This document shows positions 18,901-27,401 of a stretch of 64,000 nt of DNA, piece by piece. The notes under the pieces were generated by a model, which did not search any database, was not told the DNA's origin, and saw only the letters and a program-made list of their open reading frames with translations. The stretch comes from Streptomyces sp. NBC_00289 (GTDB lineage Bacteria; Actinomycetota; Actinomycetes; Streptomycetales; Streptomycetaceae): positions 1,550,001 to 1,614,000 of the forward strand of contig NZ_CP108046.1 of NCBI RefSeq assembly GCF_041435115.1, in the 5' to 3' direction. Each line of letters starts with the position of its first letter. Positions within the stretch are counted from its first letter, which is position 1. Both the position numbers and the translations under genes were made by a program.

Positions 18901-19916
18901 TTGCGGAAGCCCTGCCCGTCGAGGCGGTGACCTGCGGGGACGGGGACGCCGTCCACCACGATCACGGTGAGCGGCTCGTCGCGTCCGGGCACCGCGTCCG
19001 GGTCGAACACCGGCCGTTCGGCGAACTCGGCGCCGAGCAGGTCCTCCAGGTCGTTGAAGGCGCCCGCGACCATCCGGGCCGGGCCGGCGCCGTCCTGCTC
19101 CTGCGGATGCAGGTTGTGCGGGAGCCACTTGACCCACTCCCACTCGGCACGCCGCTCGTCCGAGACGCACAGCGCGATCCACAGCTCCTCCGGCGGGTGG
19201 AAGAGTGCCAGTTGGCTGAGCGCGGCGCGGACCATGGCCCGGGCGGCGGCCTCGTCGCCGCGTGTCAGCACCCGTGACCACGACCGCAGATACAGGGCGA
19301 TCGGCTGGTCGGGGACGGTGCTGTAGGCGCGGATGAAGCGGCGCAGCGCGTGCGCGCTGAGGGGTTCGAGGTCCTCCACGGGCTTGGTGGCCAGCGGGTT
19401 GAGCCGCATCGACAGCTGCTGGTCGCCGACGGCTATGCGGACCTCGCCGAAGTCCTCGTCCTTGACCCGGCGTTCCCACAGCCGGGTGGTGCGGACCATG
19501 GCCGGAAGGACCCTGGGGTCGGGGTGGCGCCAGGCGAGCGCGAGTTGCTGCTCGACGACGGCCCGATGGACCTGGCGCCGCGTCTGGGTGAGGTAGCGCA
19601 GGTAGTCGCGCCGCTCGCCGCGCAGCCGCTGCTTGCGCTCGCCCGCCTTGCGCATGACCTGGCCGACCATCATGGCGGCGGAGGCCATCACCATCATGCC
19701 GAGCGCGATGTAGCTGAAGGCGCCGCTGCCGCCACCGGGTTTGATGAAGATCAGCATCATCGACACCGACATCATCGCCATCGGCAGGTACGTCCACACC
19801 GCGGAGCTGTCCGGGACGGTCTCCGGGAGCGTCGGCGGTTCCTGCAGGCTCAGTTCGCCCTCGGGCATGTCGGGGCCCCTGCGGCGCGCAGGCCGACGGA
19901 AGAGAACCACGCTCAA
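15927..19916 (-). CDS. eccC: Type VII secretion FtsK/SpoIIIE-type ATPase EccC
   Basis: The 1,329-residue motor of the T7SS. Two membrane segments lie near residues 43-60 and 68-88, followed by three FtsK-like ATPase domains. Walker A motifs are GATGSGKSE at about 482, GGSQSGKST at about 833 and GDTESGKTN at about 1118. Domain 1 also has clear Walker B-like segments (FILVDFKGG, LFVVVDEF). EccC recognises C-terminal signals on WXG100 substrates and drives export. I chose the TTG at 19916, with AAGGAG eight bases upstream; an ATG closer to that site is out of frame. Single-polypeptide EccC, as here, is the form seen in Streptomyces. It is transcribed divergently from eccD. Confidence 0.96.
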   Translation of the reverse strand: MSVVLFRRPARRRGPDMPEGELSLQEPPTLPETVPDSSAVWTYLPMAMMSVSMMLIFIKPGGGSGAFSYIALGMMVMASAAMMVGQVMRKAGERKQRLRGERRDYLRYLTQTRRQVHRAVVEQQLALAWRHPDPRVLPAMVRTTRLWERRVKDEDFGEVRIAVGDQQLSMRLNPLATKPVEDLEPLSAHALRRFIRAYSTVPDQPIALYLRSWSRVLTRGDEAAARAMVRAALSQLALFHPPEELWIALCVSDERRAEWEWVKWLPHNLHPQEQDGAGPARMVAGAFNDLEDLLGAEFAERPVFDPDAVPGRDEPLTVIVVDGVPVPAGHRLDGQGFRNTIVLDLSGALTWRPGRSTLRLDVTPAAVRLVRTDRTRKEQATLLGRPDRMGPAAAEALARLISPYRMSLTADAAEPLTSDVQLTALLGIPDLYRHDPATLWRRNTGAARLRVPIAVGADGAPVDLDIKESAQGGMGPHGMLIGATGSGKSELLRTLVLGLALTNSSETLNFILVDFKGGATFLGLDELPHTSAVITNLADEVALVERMQDALHGELIRRQELLRAAGNYTSALEYEKARASGTPLAPLPSLFVVVDEFSELLAAHREFMDLFVMIGRLGRSLGVHLLLASQRLDEGRMHQLESHLSYRLGLRTFSAMESRGVLGVPDAYQLPSQPGAGFLKSGVEALTRFRAAYVSGPYRHRRGAAVQARVASQVVPWTAGWVVPRTSAPAPEPRPEEETESAESLLSVAVDRLRDSGPAAHQVWLPPLGAPPTLDAVLPGLEVTADRGLSATRWPGTGRLRVPVGLVDKPFDQRRDPLVLDLSAGGGHVAVAGGSQSGKSTVLRTLIASLALTHTPAEVQFYCLDFGGGTLSSLAGLPHVGGVAARLDSERISRTVAEVTAVFNHREQFFLDHGIDSMASYRRRRAAGEFADESHGDVFLVVDGWAQVKQNFDHLLPTLNQIATGGLNYGIHLVVSTTRWVELSAQVRDQSATRLELRLGDPMDSVVDVRKAATVPRQPGRGLTVDGKLHFLTALPRTDGSDAAEDLSDGVAALAESIAAGWSGPPAPAVRMLPHRLSSSALPAPELGDGLRLPLGQDEEALSTLWHDFGRTPHLVAVGDTESGKTNLLRLVANAVTARYSPAEARVLVVDYRRELVDAVPADYQLGHAVSLDALKELVGGSARAIKTRLPGQDITPARMRLADWWNGPRLFILVDDYDMVVGSNNFDHPFAPLFDHIALGHELGLHIVAVRSATGAGRGLNDQLLRRLDEANTPGVLLSCPPSEGYVFGNIKPRNLPPGRAQYIARRKATLIQTALLDEEGGEDRGTT

Positions 19917-20171
19917 CGCACATGCTCCTTAGCGGAAATGGGCCTTAACGCCCGGTCTGCCGCACCCAACGGGCCGCTCGCCGGGCGGCGTTGTGACACG
20001 CCACTGTTCCGGGGCTCATAATTCCGTTCGGTTGTCGGTCAGTAGTCTGCATGCCGACGACTCCTACGTCCAAGCAGCCCCGGGCCGACACCTCGATCCG
20101 CGTGTCACGTCCGGCCCTTCGCCCCGCGGCCCCCTCGCGGCCCCGATTTCCCTGGAGACGTGAGACTCCCG
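19917..20171. promoter_or_regulatory. Divergent promoter region between eccC and eccD
   Basis: A 255-bp intergenic stretch separates the outward-facing eccC and eccD genes, so promoters for both arms of the T7SS locus should lie here. On the plus strand TTGTGA (19991-19996) and a CATAAT (20017-20022) are seen, but their 20-base spacing is long. TAGTCT at about 20042 is another -10-like hexamer. No convincing operator was found. Confidence 0.4.
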
Positions 20172-21572
20172 ATGACCGACAGCTCCGTTGCGGGACTGTG
20201 CCGCCTGACGGTACGTGCCCCGGCCAGGACCATCGACCTGGCGGTGCCCGCGGACGTACCCGTGGCCGATCTGCTGCCCACCCTGCTGCGCTACGCCGGA
20301 GAGGACATCGAGGAGAACGGTCTGGAGCACGACGGCTGGGTCCTGCAACGGCTCGGCGGCACCCCGCTGGACGAGGAGGCCACGCTGGCGGCGGTGGACC
20401 TCAAGGACGGCGAGGTCCTCTATCTCCGCCCGCACACCGAGGCGTTGCCGCAGGTACGGCTCGACGACCTGGTGGACGGCATCGCCACCGTCACCCGGGA
20501 CCGGCTGCACGGCTGGACCCCGGCCGCGGGCCGCCGTCTGCTGCTCGGCCTGGTGGTGACCGTCCTCACACTGGGGTTGCTGGTGCTGGCCTGGCCCGGC
20601 GGCCCTGCCGGTCCGCGCGTCGTCACGGCCGGCGTCGCCGGGCTGCTGCTGCTCGCCGGGGCGGCCTCCGCGAGCCGCGCCGTCGGCGACGCTGCGGCGG
20701 GCGCCACCCTCGGCTTCATGGCCGCGCCCTTCCTGGCGCTGGCGGGCTGGCTGCTGCCCGGCGGCGAGATCGCCGGCCCACACGCCTACCAGGTGCTCGG
20801 CGCCCGGCTGCTCGCGGCCTCGGCCGCCGGAGCGGGCGGCGCGGTGCTCGCCCTGGCGCTGACGGCCGTACGCACCCCGCTGTTCGCGGCCTCCGCGCTG
20901 GTGGCCGTCGCGGGCGCGGTGGCGGGCGGCCTGATGAGCGTCTTCGACCTGGCCGCCGACGGGGCGGCCGCCACGGTGGCCTCGCTGGCCGTGCTGCTCG
21001 GCGGCTTCGTGCCGTCGCTGTCGTTCCGGCTGGCCGGCCTGCGGATGCCGGCCCTGCCGACCAACCCGCAGCAGCTCCAGGAGGGCATCGAGCCCTACGA
21101 CAGCGGGGACGTGGCCACCCGTACCGAGCTCGCGAGCGGCTGGATGACCGGCCTCTACGCCGCCTCCGGCATCCTGTGCGCCGGCTGCCTGGTCCCGCTG
21201 TCCCGCCACCCCGGCCTCGCCGAGATCCTGACCGCCGTGGCCCTGGCGCTGCTCCTGCTGGTGCACGGCCGGGGCATGGTCAACGTGTGGCAGCGGCTGG
21301 CGCTGGTGCTGCCGGGCGCCTGGGGCGTCGTGCTGCTGGTGGCCGCGCTGGCCGCGGACACCGCGCCCGCGGACCGGCCGCTGGTGGTGGCGGGCCTGCT
21401 GGCGCTGGCCACGGTCCTCGCGGTGGCGTCGTGGACGGTGCCGGGGCGGCGGATGCTGCCGTACTGGGGCCGGGCGGCGGAACTCCTGCAGTCGCTGCTG
21501 GCGATCGCCCTGCTGCCGCTGACGCTGTGGGTGCTCGGCGTCTTCGCCGCACTGCGCGCCCTCAACGGCTGA
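20172..21572 (+). CDS. eccD: Type VII secretion integral membrane protein EccD
   Basis: A 466-residue protein with the two-part EccD layout: an N-terminal ubiquitin-like domain (about residues 1-95, beginning CRLTVRAPARTIDLAVP), then about eleven hydrophobic membrane segments from residue 120 to the end. EccD forms the bulk of the membrane channel vestibule in ESX complexes. ATG 20172 was chosen; the GTG at 20160 adds four residues and is a possible alternative. It is followed after 62 bases by eccB, giving an eccD-eccB transcription unit. Confidence 0.93.
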   Translation: MTDSSVAGLCRLTVRAPARTIDLAVPADVPVADLLPTLLRYAGEDIEENGLEHDGWVLQRLGGTPLDEEATLAAVDLKDGEVLYLRPHTEALPQVRLDDLVDGIATVTRDRLHGWTPAAGRRLLLGLVVTVLTLGLLVLAWPGGPAGPRVVTAGVAGLLLLAGAASASRAVGDAAAGATLGFMAAPFLALAGWLLPGGEIAGPHAYQVLGARLLAASAAGAGGAVLALALTAVRTPLFAASALVAVAGAVAGGLMSVFDLAADGAAATVASLAVLLGGFVPSLSFRLAGLRMPALPTNPQQLQEGIEPYDSGDVATRTELASGWMTGLYAASGILCAGCLVPLSRHPGLAEILTAVALALLLLVHGRGMVNVWQRLALVLPGAWGVVLLVAALAADTAPADRPLVVAGLLALATVLAVASWTVPGRRMLPYWGRAAELLQSLLAIALLPLTLWVLGVFAALRALNG

Positions 21573-21634
21573 CTCCTGCCGACGCACAGCTGACCCGGCC
21601 GACGCGGATCGGCCGACTGGAAGGACCGCGGTTC

Positions 21635-23272
21635 ATGCAATCCAAGCGCGACCAGGTGCAGGCGCACGCCTTCGTCATGGGCCGGCTCACCTCGGGCATG
21701 CTGCTCGCCGAACCCGACGCCCCCGAAAGCCCCCTGGGCCGCACGACGCGGGGCGCGGGCATCGGGGTGGTGATCGCGGTCCTGATCGCCGCGGGGGCGG
21801 TGGTGTTCGGCCTGATCTCCCCCGGCGGCAACGACTCCTGGCGCAGCGGCGAGGCCCTGATCGTCAACAAGGACACCGGCGCCCGCTACCTCTACCTCGG
21901 CGAACGGCTGCGCCCGGTGCGCAACTACGCGTCGGCCCTGCTCATCGGCGGCGCGGACCTGGCGACCACGGACGTGGGCACCTCCTCACTGCGCGGCACC
22001 CCGGTGGGCGCCGCGGTGGGCATCACGGGGGCACCGGACGCCGTACCCGCCCCGGGCGACCTGGAGAGCGGCGCCTGGACGGTGTGCTCGGCGCTGGCCC
22101 CCGCGAAGGCGGCGGGAACCTCCTCGGGCGACGCGAGCGGCACGGTCGGCGCCGACCGGACGGACGGCACGCGCGCGGTGACGGCACTCGCGGCCGGGGT
22201 CCCGCTGGACGGCGACCCGCTCGAGGCCGACGAAGCGGTGCTGGTCGGCGGCCCGGACGCGAGGACGTACCTGGTGTGGCAGGGCAGTCGGCTGCCGCTG
22301 GACACCAGGTCCGGGGCCCTGCTGTCGCTGGGCTACAGCTCGGTGACCCCCCGTCCGGTGTCCGCCGCCTTCCTGGACGCCCTCGTGGCGGGCCCTGAGC
22401 TGGCCCCGCCGTCGGTGCCGGGCCTGGGTTCGGCCGGGCCCTCCCTCGGCGGTACGGCGACCAGAATCGGCCAGGTATTCCAGATCACGGTGCCGGGCGG
22501 AGCCGCCGACTCCGGCACGAACGCCTCACCCGGCGGCCAGGAGGACCCGAACAGCCAGTACTTCCTGCTCCGCGACGAGGGCCTCACCCCGGTCACCGCG
22601 ACCACCGCGGCCCTGGTCCTCGGCGACCCCGCCACCCGGAAGAAGGCGTACGGCGGCAGCTCCCCGACCGCCCTCCCGGTCGGCGCGGACGTCCTCAAGG
22701 ACCACCAGGCGCCCGGCAGCACGGGCCGCGACCCGTCCACCGCCGGTCTGCCCGACACGCCGCCGCGTGCGGCCCGGGTCCCCGACGGCTGGTCGGCGTG
22801 CGCGCAGGTGCTGCCGGGTTCGGACGGCGTGCGGGTCAGCTCCGTCCTGGTGCGGGAGAGCTCGCTGTCCCCGGTCGCTCAGAGCGGCGGGGACCGGGTG
22901 TCCCGGGCCTGTCTGCCGGTGGACGCGGTCGTCGTCCGGCCCGGGCACGGACTGCTGGCCCGAGTGCTGGGCGCGGGCGGCGGCACGATCGGCGGTACGA
23001 CCTACTTCGTGGGCGACGACGGGGTCAAGTACCGGGTGACGTCCGAGAAGGCGCTCAAGGCGCTGGGCTACGGCGAGGCCGAGGCCCGGCGACTGCCCTC
23101 GCCGCTGCTGGCGATGCTGCCGACCGGCCCCGACCTGAGCCCCGAGGCGGCGGCCGGAGCCGTACCCGCGTCGACGACCTCCACCTGCCCGACGGCCACC
23201 GCGGACAAGGCCGCGCCGAAGGACGCCGGACCGGCCGACGACGACAAGTTGCGGGCAGGTAAACGTAGTTGA
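21635..23272 (+). CDS. eccB: Type VII secretion protein EccB
   Basis: A 545-residue EccB protein. A short cytoplasmic N-terminus (MQSKRDQVQAHAFVMGRLTS, typical of the family) precedes a single membrane segment at about residues 48-68; the rest is a large extracytoplasmic domain. Two Cys pairs in the outer domain (for example in WTVCSAL and WSACAQV) may form disulfides. ATG 21635 has GGAAGGA upstream. EccB joins EccC and EccD in the core complex. A membrane EccE partner was not found in this locus. Confidence 0.94.
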   Translation: MQSKRDQVQAHAFVMGRLTSGMLLAEPDAPESPLGRTTRGAGIGVVIAVLIAAGAVVFGLISPGGNDSWRSGEALIVNKDTGARYLYLGERLRPVRNYASALLIGGADLATTDVGTSSLRGTPVGAAVGITGAPDAVPAPGDLESGAWTVCSALAPAKAAGTSSGDASGTVGADRTDGTRAVTALAAGVPLDGDPLEADEAVLVGGPDARTYLVWQGSRLPLDTRSGALLSLGYSSVTPRPVSAAFLDALVAGPELAPPSVPGLGSAGPSLGGTATRIGQVFQITVPGGAADSGTNASPGGQEDPNSQYFLLRDEGLTPVTATTAALVLGDPATRKKAYGGSSPTALPVGADVLKDHQAPGSTGRDPSTAGLPDTPPRAARVPDGWSACAQVLPGSDGVRVSSVLVRESSLSPVAQSGGDRVSRACLPVDAVVVRPGHGLLARVLGAGGGTIGGTTYFVGDDGVKYRVTSEKALKALGYGEAEARRLPSPLLAMLPTGPDLSPEAAAGAVPASTTSTCPTATADKAAPKDAGPADDDKLRAGKRS

Positions 23273-23310
23273 CGTTTTGGCCGATGCGACAGGTGTTCGG
23301 CCGCGCCGTG

Positions 23311-23340
23311 TTGCACCCTTCTCACCAGCAACCCTAATCT
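23311..23340 (+). promoter_or_regulatory. Candidate promoter of the WXG100 operon
   Basis: TTGCAC at 23311-23316 and TAATCT at 23335-23340 are 18 bases apart, a reasonable vegetative sigma-factor promoter. It lies 45 bp before the first WXG100 gene and 38 bp after eccB, so the substrates may be expressed separately from the core apparatus. Confidence 0.45.
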
Positions 23341-23384
23341 CCCGAAGTCGCAGTCGCGGCAGGACCGGACCGAAAGGCAGAACC

Positions 23385-23723
23385 ATGGCAGGCAATGGCC
23401 AGCAGTCGAACGAACAGGCGACCCGCAACGGCATCCAGGCACTGGAGAGCGCGTTCAGCGGCATCCTGAAGTCCCGCCAGGACGTCGACAACACCCGCGC
23501 CACGCTGTCCAGCGGCTACCAGGGCAGCGACGGCGGCCAGTTCGGCGGACTGCTCAAGCAGTGGGACGACCAGTGCGACAGCATCCTGCGCAGCCTCGAG
23601 GACATGGTCGACAAGCTCAACCAGAGCCTCACGCAGCACGGCAGGACGCAGGGCTCCTCCAACGAGTCGATCAACCAGGCGTACAGCCAGTCGCAGGCCG
23701 CCTTCGACCAGCTCGTCGGCTGA
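23385..23723 (+). CDS. WXG100-family T7SS substrate, EsxA-like (YxG variant)
   Basis: A 112-residue helical-hairpin protein with no signal peptide. The mid-protein turn, normally WxG, reads YQG here (SSGYQGSDGG). The C-terminal helix carries a YxxxD-like export signal in AYSQSQAAFDQ. It is followed 70 bases later by a second WXG100 gene, the usual EsxA/EsxB pair exported as a dimer. ATG 23385 is preceded by AAAGG. It contains one Cys (DDQCDS). It should be secreted by the EccBCD complex encoded just upstream. Confidence 0.9.
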   Translation: MAGNGQQSNEQATRNGIQALESAFSGILKSRQDVDNTRATLSSGYQGSDGGQFGGLLKQWDDQCDSILRSLEDMVDKLNQSLTQHGRTQGSSNESINQAYSQSQAAFDQLVG

Positions 23724-23793
23724 CCCGAATCGACCACCACGGGGCCGCCGGGCCCCGGCCCTCGCCCCTCCCCCACCGAGCAGGAGACCCCTC

Positions 23794-24117
23794 ATGGCCG
23801 ACAACCTGACCGACGGCTACATCTACGTCGACTACAACCACATGAACAACGCCGCCGACGACATGGTCCAGCAGACCAGGGCGATAGCCAACACGCTGGC
23901 GTCCCTGGAGGCCGAGCTCGGCGAGCTGAAGAAGTCCTGGTACGGCGAGGACGCCGCGATGTACACGCAGAAGCAGGCGGCATGGGACGCGGCGGTCAAG
24001 AACATGGAGAACCTGCTCACCTCGCACTCCTCGCTGCTCACGGACATCTCCGACAGCTACCGGTACAGCGAGAACTCGCTCTCCCAGATGTGGTCCGAAG
24101 TCCGCATCGGCCGCTGA
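23794..24117 (+). CDS. WXG100-family T7SS substrate, EsxB-like
   Basis: A 107-residue helical protein with the classic WxG turn (KKSWYGED) between two helices. It starts at ATG 23794 with AGGAG seven bases upstream. It is the probable dimer partner of the 23385-23723 product. No obvious YxxxD tail is visible, so the export signal of the pair is probably on the first protein. Confidence 0.92.
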   Translation: MADNLTDGYIYVDYNHMNNAADDMVQQTRAIANTLASLEAELGELKKSWYGEDAAMYTQKQAAWDAAVKNMENLLTSHSSLLTDISDSYRYSENSLSQMWSEVRIGR

Positions 24118-24226
24118 CCCGGCCCAGCCGGAGGCACCAGCCCGACGAACCGGGCGGACGGCCGGCCCCGCCGGGACGACCCGTCCGGTTTCCCGTCGCC
24201 CCACGAGCACCCCAGAGGACCACGCC

Positions 24227-24670
24227 ATGGCGGACCTGACCCATCTCGACGCCCAGAAGCTCAAGACGTTCAGGGAGAACGACCTGGCCACGTTCATCAC
24301 GGCCCTCAAGAACATCGTGAAGGACGACCCCAACGGGATCCTGGCCCTGCACAGCATCGTGAAGGGAACCATCCCCGCCGCGTACATGGACGAGAACCCC
24401 GTCCTCGGCATCGGCCTCATGACGGGCGACGACACGGTCTACGGCAAGACACTGGTGGCGTCGGCCCTGGGGTCCGCGAAGTCCATCGACGACATCCTCG
24501 GCGATCAGAAGATCCTCTTCGACGACATCGACGACAGCCTGGAGGAGACCATCACCACCCTCCTCCACACCCAGGGCAGCACGCTGGAGAGCATCAGCGG
24601 CGAGAAGCTGCTCGACGTCTGGTCCGGAGTCGACGAGGACCTGGAGGACGCGGGGTCGTCCGACGACTGA
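24227..24670 (+). CDS. T7SS-associated protein, function unknown
   Basis: A small acidic protein of 147 residues, mainly predicted helix, with no signal peptide or membrane segment. The C-terminal third is strongly acidic (DDIDDSLEE and a DEDLEDAGSSDD tail). It lies between the WXG100 pair and the AAWKG-type gene with similar intergenic gaps, so it is part of the substrate operon. It resembles proteins annotated in Streptomyces only as T7SS-associated. A chaperone or co-secreted role is possible but cannot be read from the sequence. Confidence 0.8.
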   Translation: MADLTHLDAQKLKTFRENDLATFITALKNIVKDDPNGILALHSIVKGTIPAAYMDENPVLGIGLMTGDDTVYGKTLVASALGSAKSIDDILGDQKILFDDIDDSLEETITTLLHTQGSTLESISGEKLLDVWSGVDEDLEDAGSSDD

Positions 24671-24730
24671 CCCGCGGCCACCGCCGCATCGCCGCCCACC
24701 TCCTCCACCCCCACGCAGCGGAGCCCCGCC

Positions 24731-27367
24731 ATGCCGATAGTTTCCGACACCGACGACTACTGGGGAAAGGCGGTCACCCTCTACACCGGCTACCCGCTCC
24801 CCAGCAGGAAGAAGCTGTTCGACACGCTCATGAGCAGCGAGGGCTTCCCGCTCTTCCGCATGGACATCTCGATCATGTCGTCGACCGAGCTGACGTCGAG
24901 CAACTTCTCCGTCCTGGTCGGCTGGCACACCCAGCAGGGCGAGGACTACGACCTGGCGTTCGTCCACGCCGGCGGCGACGGCAGGCACGATGACGGCACC
25001 CTGTACCAGGCGAACATCGTCTTCATCGGCGTGCCGGTGGACGGCAACGGCCGAGCCCGGCTGCTGGACGCCGGGGAACTCTGGAGCGCGGGCAAGTTCA
25101 CCGGCGTACTCGGCAACGAATGGGACCTGAGTCTGCTCTCGCAGTACCAGAGCGGATCCAAGGCGGCGATCGACCAACTGCGCTCCGCCCGCACCACGCG
25201 CGGGTTCTCGTACAACGGACTGACGGTGGTCAACAGCGAGGCCGTGGACGCCGACTCCTTCGAACGCACCGCCCAGGCCTTCGACCGGGCGATGAAGTTC
25301 TTCGAGGACCACGCGGCGACGCTCGAACAGTGGGAGACCTCGCTCGGTGAGGAGAACGCGGCCTGGCGCGGCCAGGCGGCCGGACTGTTCTGGCAGCTGA
25401 TCCACCAGCTGCACAGGAACTACGACGGCTACGTGGACCAGCTCGCCCCCGAGGCGGCCGCCACCGCGGAGGCGATGCCCGGCGGTCACGTCCCGAAGTC
25501 CCGGTTCAGCCAGGCGCTCGCGGCCGCGGAGAAGGCGCTGATGACGGAGGCGAAGGCGCTCAGCGACGCCTGGGACGCGTGGGCCGCCGACGGCCGTCAC
25601 GACCCGCACCGCATCCTGATGGAGATCCTCGACAAGGTGTCCGTATGGGTGCTCCAGAACAACATCAAGCACACCACGGTGACCTCGCTCGGCGCGGCCA
25701 AGAGCTACGACACCGACTCCGGCTTCAAACAGGTCCACCCCGAATACGGCGACCTCCACGACATGGCCTCGTGGAAGAAGATGGGCGAGGACGCCGTCAA
25801 GCAGTGGAACGACAACGTGCAGACGGACCTGGTGGCGAAGGCCCAGACCTCGCTCACGAACCTCAAGACGGCGTGGAGCGACCTGGAGGACGCCTTCTCC
25901 GAAATCCGCACCAAGGACACCTCCACCCTCTCGGAGAGCTACGCCGACGACCAGCGGCAGATCGCCGAGGACGAGGCCGACCAGCACCGGGAGGACCTCA
26001 ACAACTCGCTGAACAACCTCGGCCAGAACCTCGGCGACGGCCTGAACAACCTCGGCGACAGCTTCAACAACCTCGGGGACGGACTGGGAGACAGTCTGGA
26101 CAATCTGGGCGACGGCCTCGGCGACGGGCTGGACAACCTGGGTGACGGCCTCGGCGACCTGGGCGACGGGCTGGGCGACACCAACAGTCTCACCGACGGC
26201 CTCGGCGACCTGTCCAACCTCGGGGACGGTCTCGGGGACGGCCTGGGTGACGGACTCGGGGACGGCCTGGGTGACGGCACCTCCACCAACCTCGGCGGGG
26301 GCCTGGGCCTCGGCCTCGGCGGTACGACGGACGACGGCAACTCCGCCACCAAGGGCTCCACGCTCACCAACCCCGACGGCAGCACCACGACCCTCAACCC
26401 GGACGGCACCCTGACCACCCGCTACCCGGACGGCACGACCCAGCTTCTGGACCCGGAGACGGGCATCGTCACCACCACCGCCCCCGACGGCACCAAGACC
26501 ACCGGTGACCTGACGATCCCCGGCGGCCACGTCAACCCGGACGGCAGCACGACCACGCTCAACCCGGACGGCACGCTCACCACCACCTTCCCCGACGGCA
26601 CCAAGACGACCATCGACCCGGAGACCGGCGACCTGACCACCACCGCCCCCGACGGCACGGTCACCACGGGCAACATCAGCGGCCTCGGGGACGGCCTGGA
26701 CGACCTCGACCTCGCGGACCACACCGTCACACCCACCACGAGCAGCAGCCTCGACCTGGACGACCTGTCCTCATCCGGCAACCTCGGGGACGGCCTCGGC
26801 GCGCTCGACGGCAGTGGGTCCTCCGCACTCGGTTCGAGTCTGCTGGACGGTCTCGGCGCGGGCGCCGGCAACCAGTACGCCGACTACTCCGGGTACTCCG
26901 ACTACGACGACGGCACCACCGGCGACCTGCTGTCCGGGGGCGCCCTCGGTGCCCCGGCGTCCGCCGGCCTCGCGGACGGAACCTCGGGCACGGCCGGCAC
27001 GGGATCGGCGGACGGTTCCGGCGGGACCCCGCTGTTCCCGGGCATGGGCGGCATGGGCGGCATGGGCGGGGCCGGGAACAACAGCGGCAGCGGTGAACGT
27101 GTCCGCACCGTCCTCACCGACGCGGGCGGCGCCACTCGCGGCCGGTCGCGGGCGCGGCGCGCCGCCGAGGACGACGAGGACGTGGTCGTCACCCGGGGCC
27201 GAACCGCGACGACCGGCTCGGGCAGCCCGTACTACCCCGTGGGCGGCAACACCCAGGGCGGCCAGTCCACCCAGAGCGGTGACCGCGGCCGCAGCAGCTG
27301 GGTCCAGGAGGACGAGGACGTGTGGGGCACCGACGAGGGCGGCGCTCCCGCCGTCATCGGGCGCTGA
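24731..27367 (+). CDS. AAWKG-family T7SS-associated protein with Gly-Asp and PDG repeats
   Basis: An 878-residue protein. Residues 1-160 form a unique domain. Residues 165-400 are helical and include the motif AAWRG at 210-214, resembling the AAWKG proteins found in Streptomyces T7SS loci. From about 420 to 516 runs a tandem repeat of NLGDGL/GLGDGL units. Residues about 535-660 hold Thr-rich repeats of the type NPDGTxTTxxPDGT. A Gly/Asp/Ser-rich tail with DEDVWGTDEGG ends the protein. No signal peptide is seen, so export would be by the T7SS. The Asp/Gly repeats could bind calcium or form a surface stalk; that is inference. No catalytic motif was recognised. Confidence 0.87.
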   Translation: MPIVSDTDDYWGKAVTLYTGYPLPSRKKLFDTLMSSEGFPLFRMDISIMSSTELTSSNFSVLVGWHTQQGEDYDLAFVHAGGDGRHDDGTLYQANIVFIGVPVDGNGRARLLDAGELWSAGKFTGVLGNEWDLSLLSQYQSGSKAAIDQLRSARTTRGFSYNGLTVVNSEAVDADSFERTAQAFDRAMKFFEDHAATLEQWETSLGEENAAWRGQAAGLFWQLIHQLHRNYDGYVDQLAPEAAATAEAMPGGHVPKSRFSQALAAAEKALMTEAKALSDAWDAWAADGRHDPHRILMEILDKVSVWVLQNNIKHTTVTSLGAAKSYDTDSGFKQVHPEYGDLHDMASWKKMGEDAVKQWNDNVQTDLVAKAQTSLTNLKTAWSDLEDAFSEIRTKDTSTLSESYADDQRQIAEDEADQHREDLNNSLNNLGQNLGDGLNNLGDSFNNLGDGLGDSLDNLGDGLGDGLDNLGDGLGDLGDGLGDTNSLTDGLGDLSNLGDGLGDGLGDGLGDGLGDGTSTNLGGGLGLGLGGTTDDGNSATKGSTLTNPDGSTTTLNPDGTLTTRYPDGTTQLLDPETGIVTTTAPDGTKTTGDLTIPGGHVNPDGSTTTLNPDGTLTTTFPDGTKTTIDPETGDLTTTAPDGTVTTGNISGLGDGLDDLDLADHTVTPTTSSSLDLDDLSSSGNLGDGLGALDGSGSSALGSSLLDGLGAGAGNQYADYSGYSDYDDGTTGDLLSGGALGAPASAGLADGTSGTAGTGSADGSGGTPLFPGMGGMGGMGGAGNNSGSGERVRTVLTDAGGATRGRSRARRAAEDDEDVVVTRGRTATTGSGSPYYPVGGNTQGGQSTQSGDRGRSSWVQEDEDVWGTDEGGAPAVIGR
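26000..26277 (+). repeat. In-frame tandem repeat encoding NLGDGL/GLGDGL units
   Basis: About 278 bp of degenerate tandem repeats, built from AACCTCGGCGACGG-like and CTCGGGGACGGC-like units, encode about 90 residues of LGDGL repeats inside the AAWKG-family gene. Unit copies differ mainly at wobble bases. Confidence 0.85.
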
Positions 27368-27401
27368 TCGTGATGCGCGGACCCACGGAGGCGACACGGA
27401 C

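Noticed and set aside
24038..26722. Long antisense frame (894 codons) opposite the AAWKG gene
   Set aside because: It arises because the LGDGL repeats and GC bias leave the complement open. Its Val/Ala/Glu repeats are mirror images of the sense repeats.
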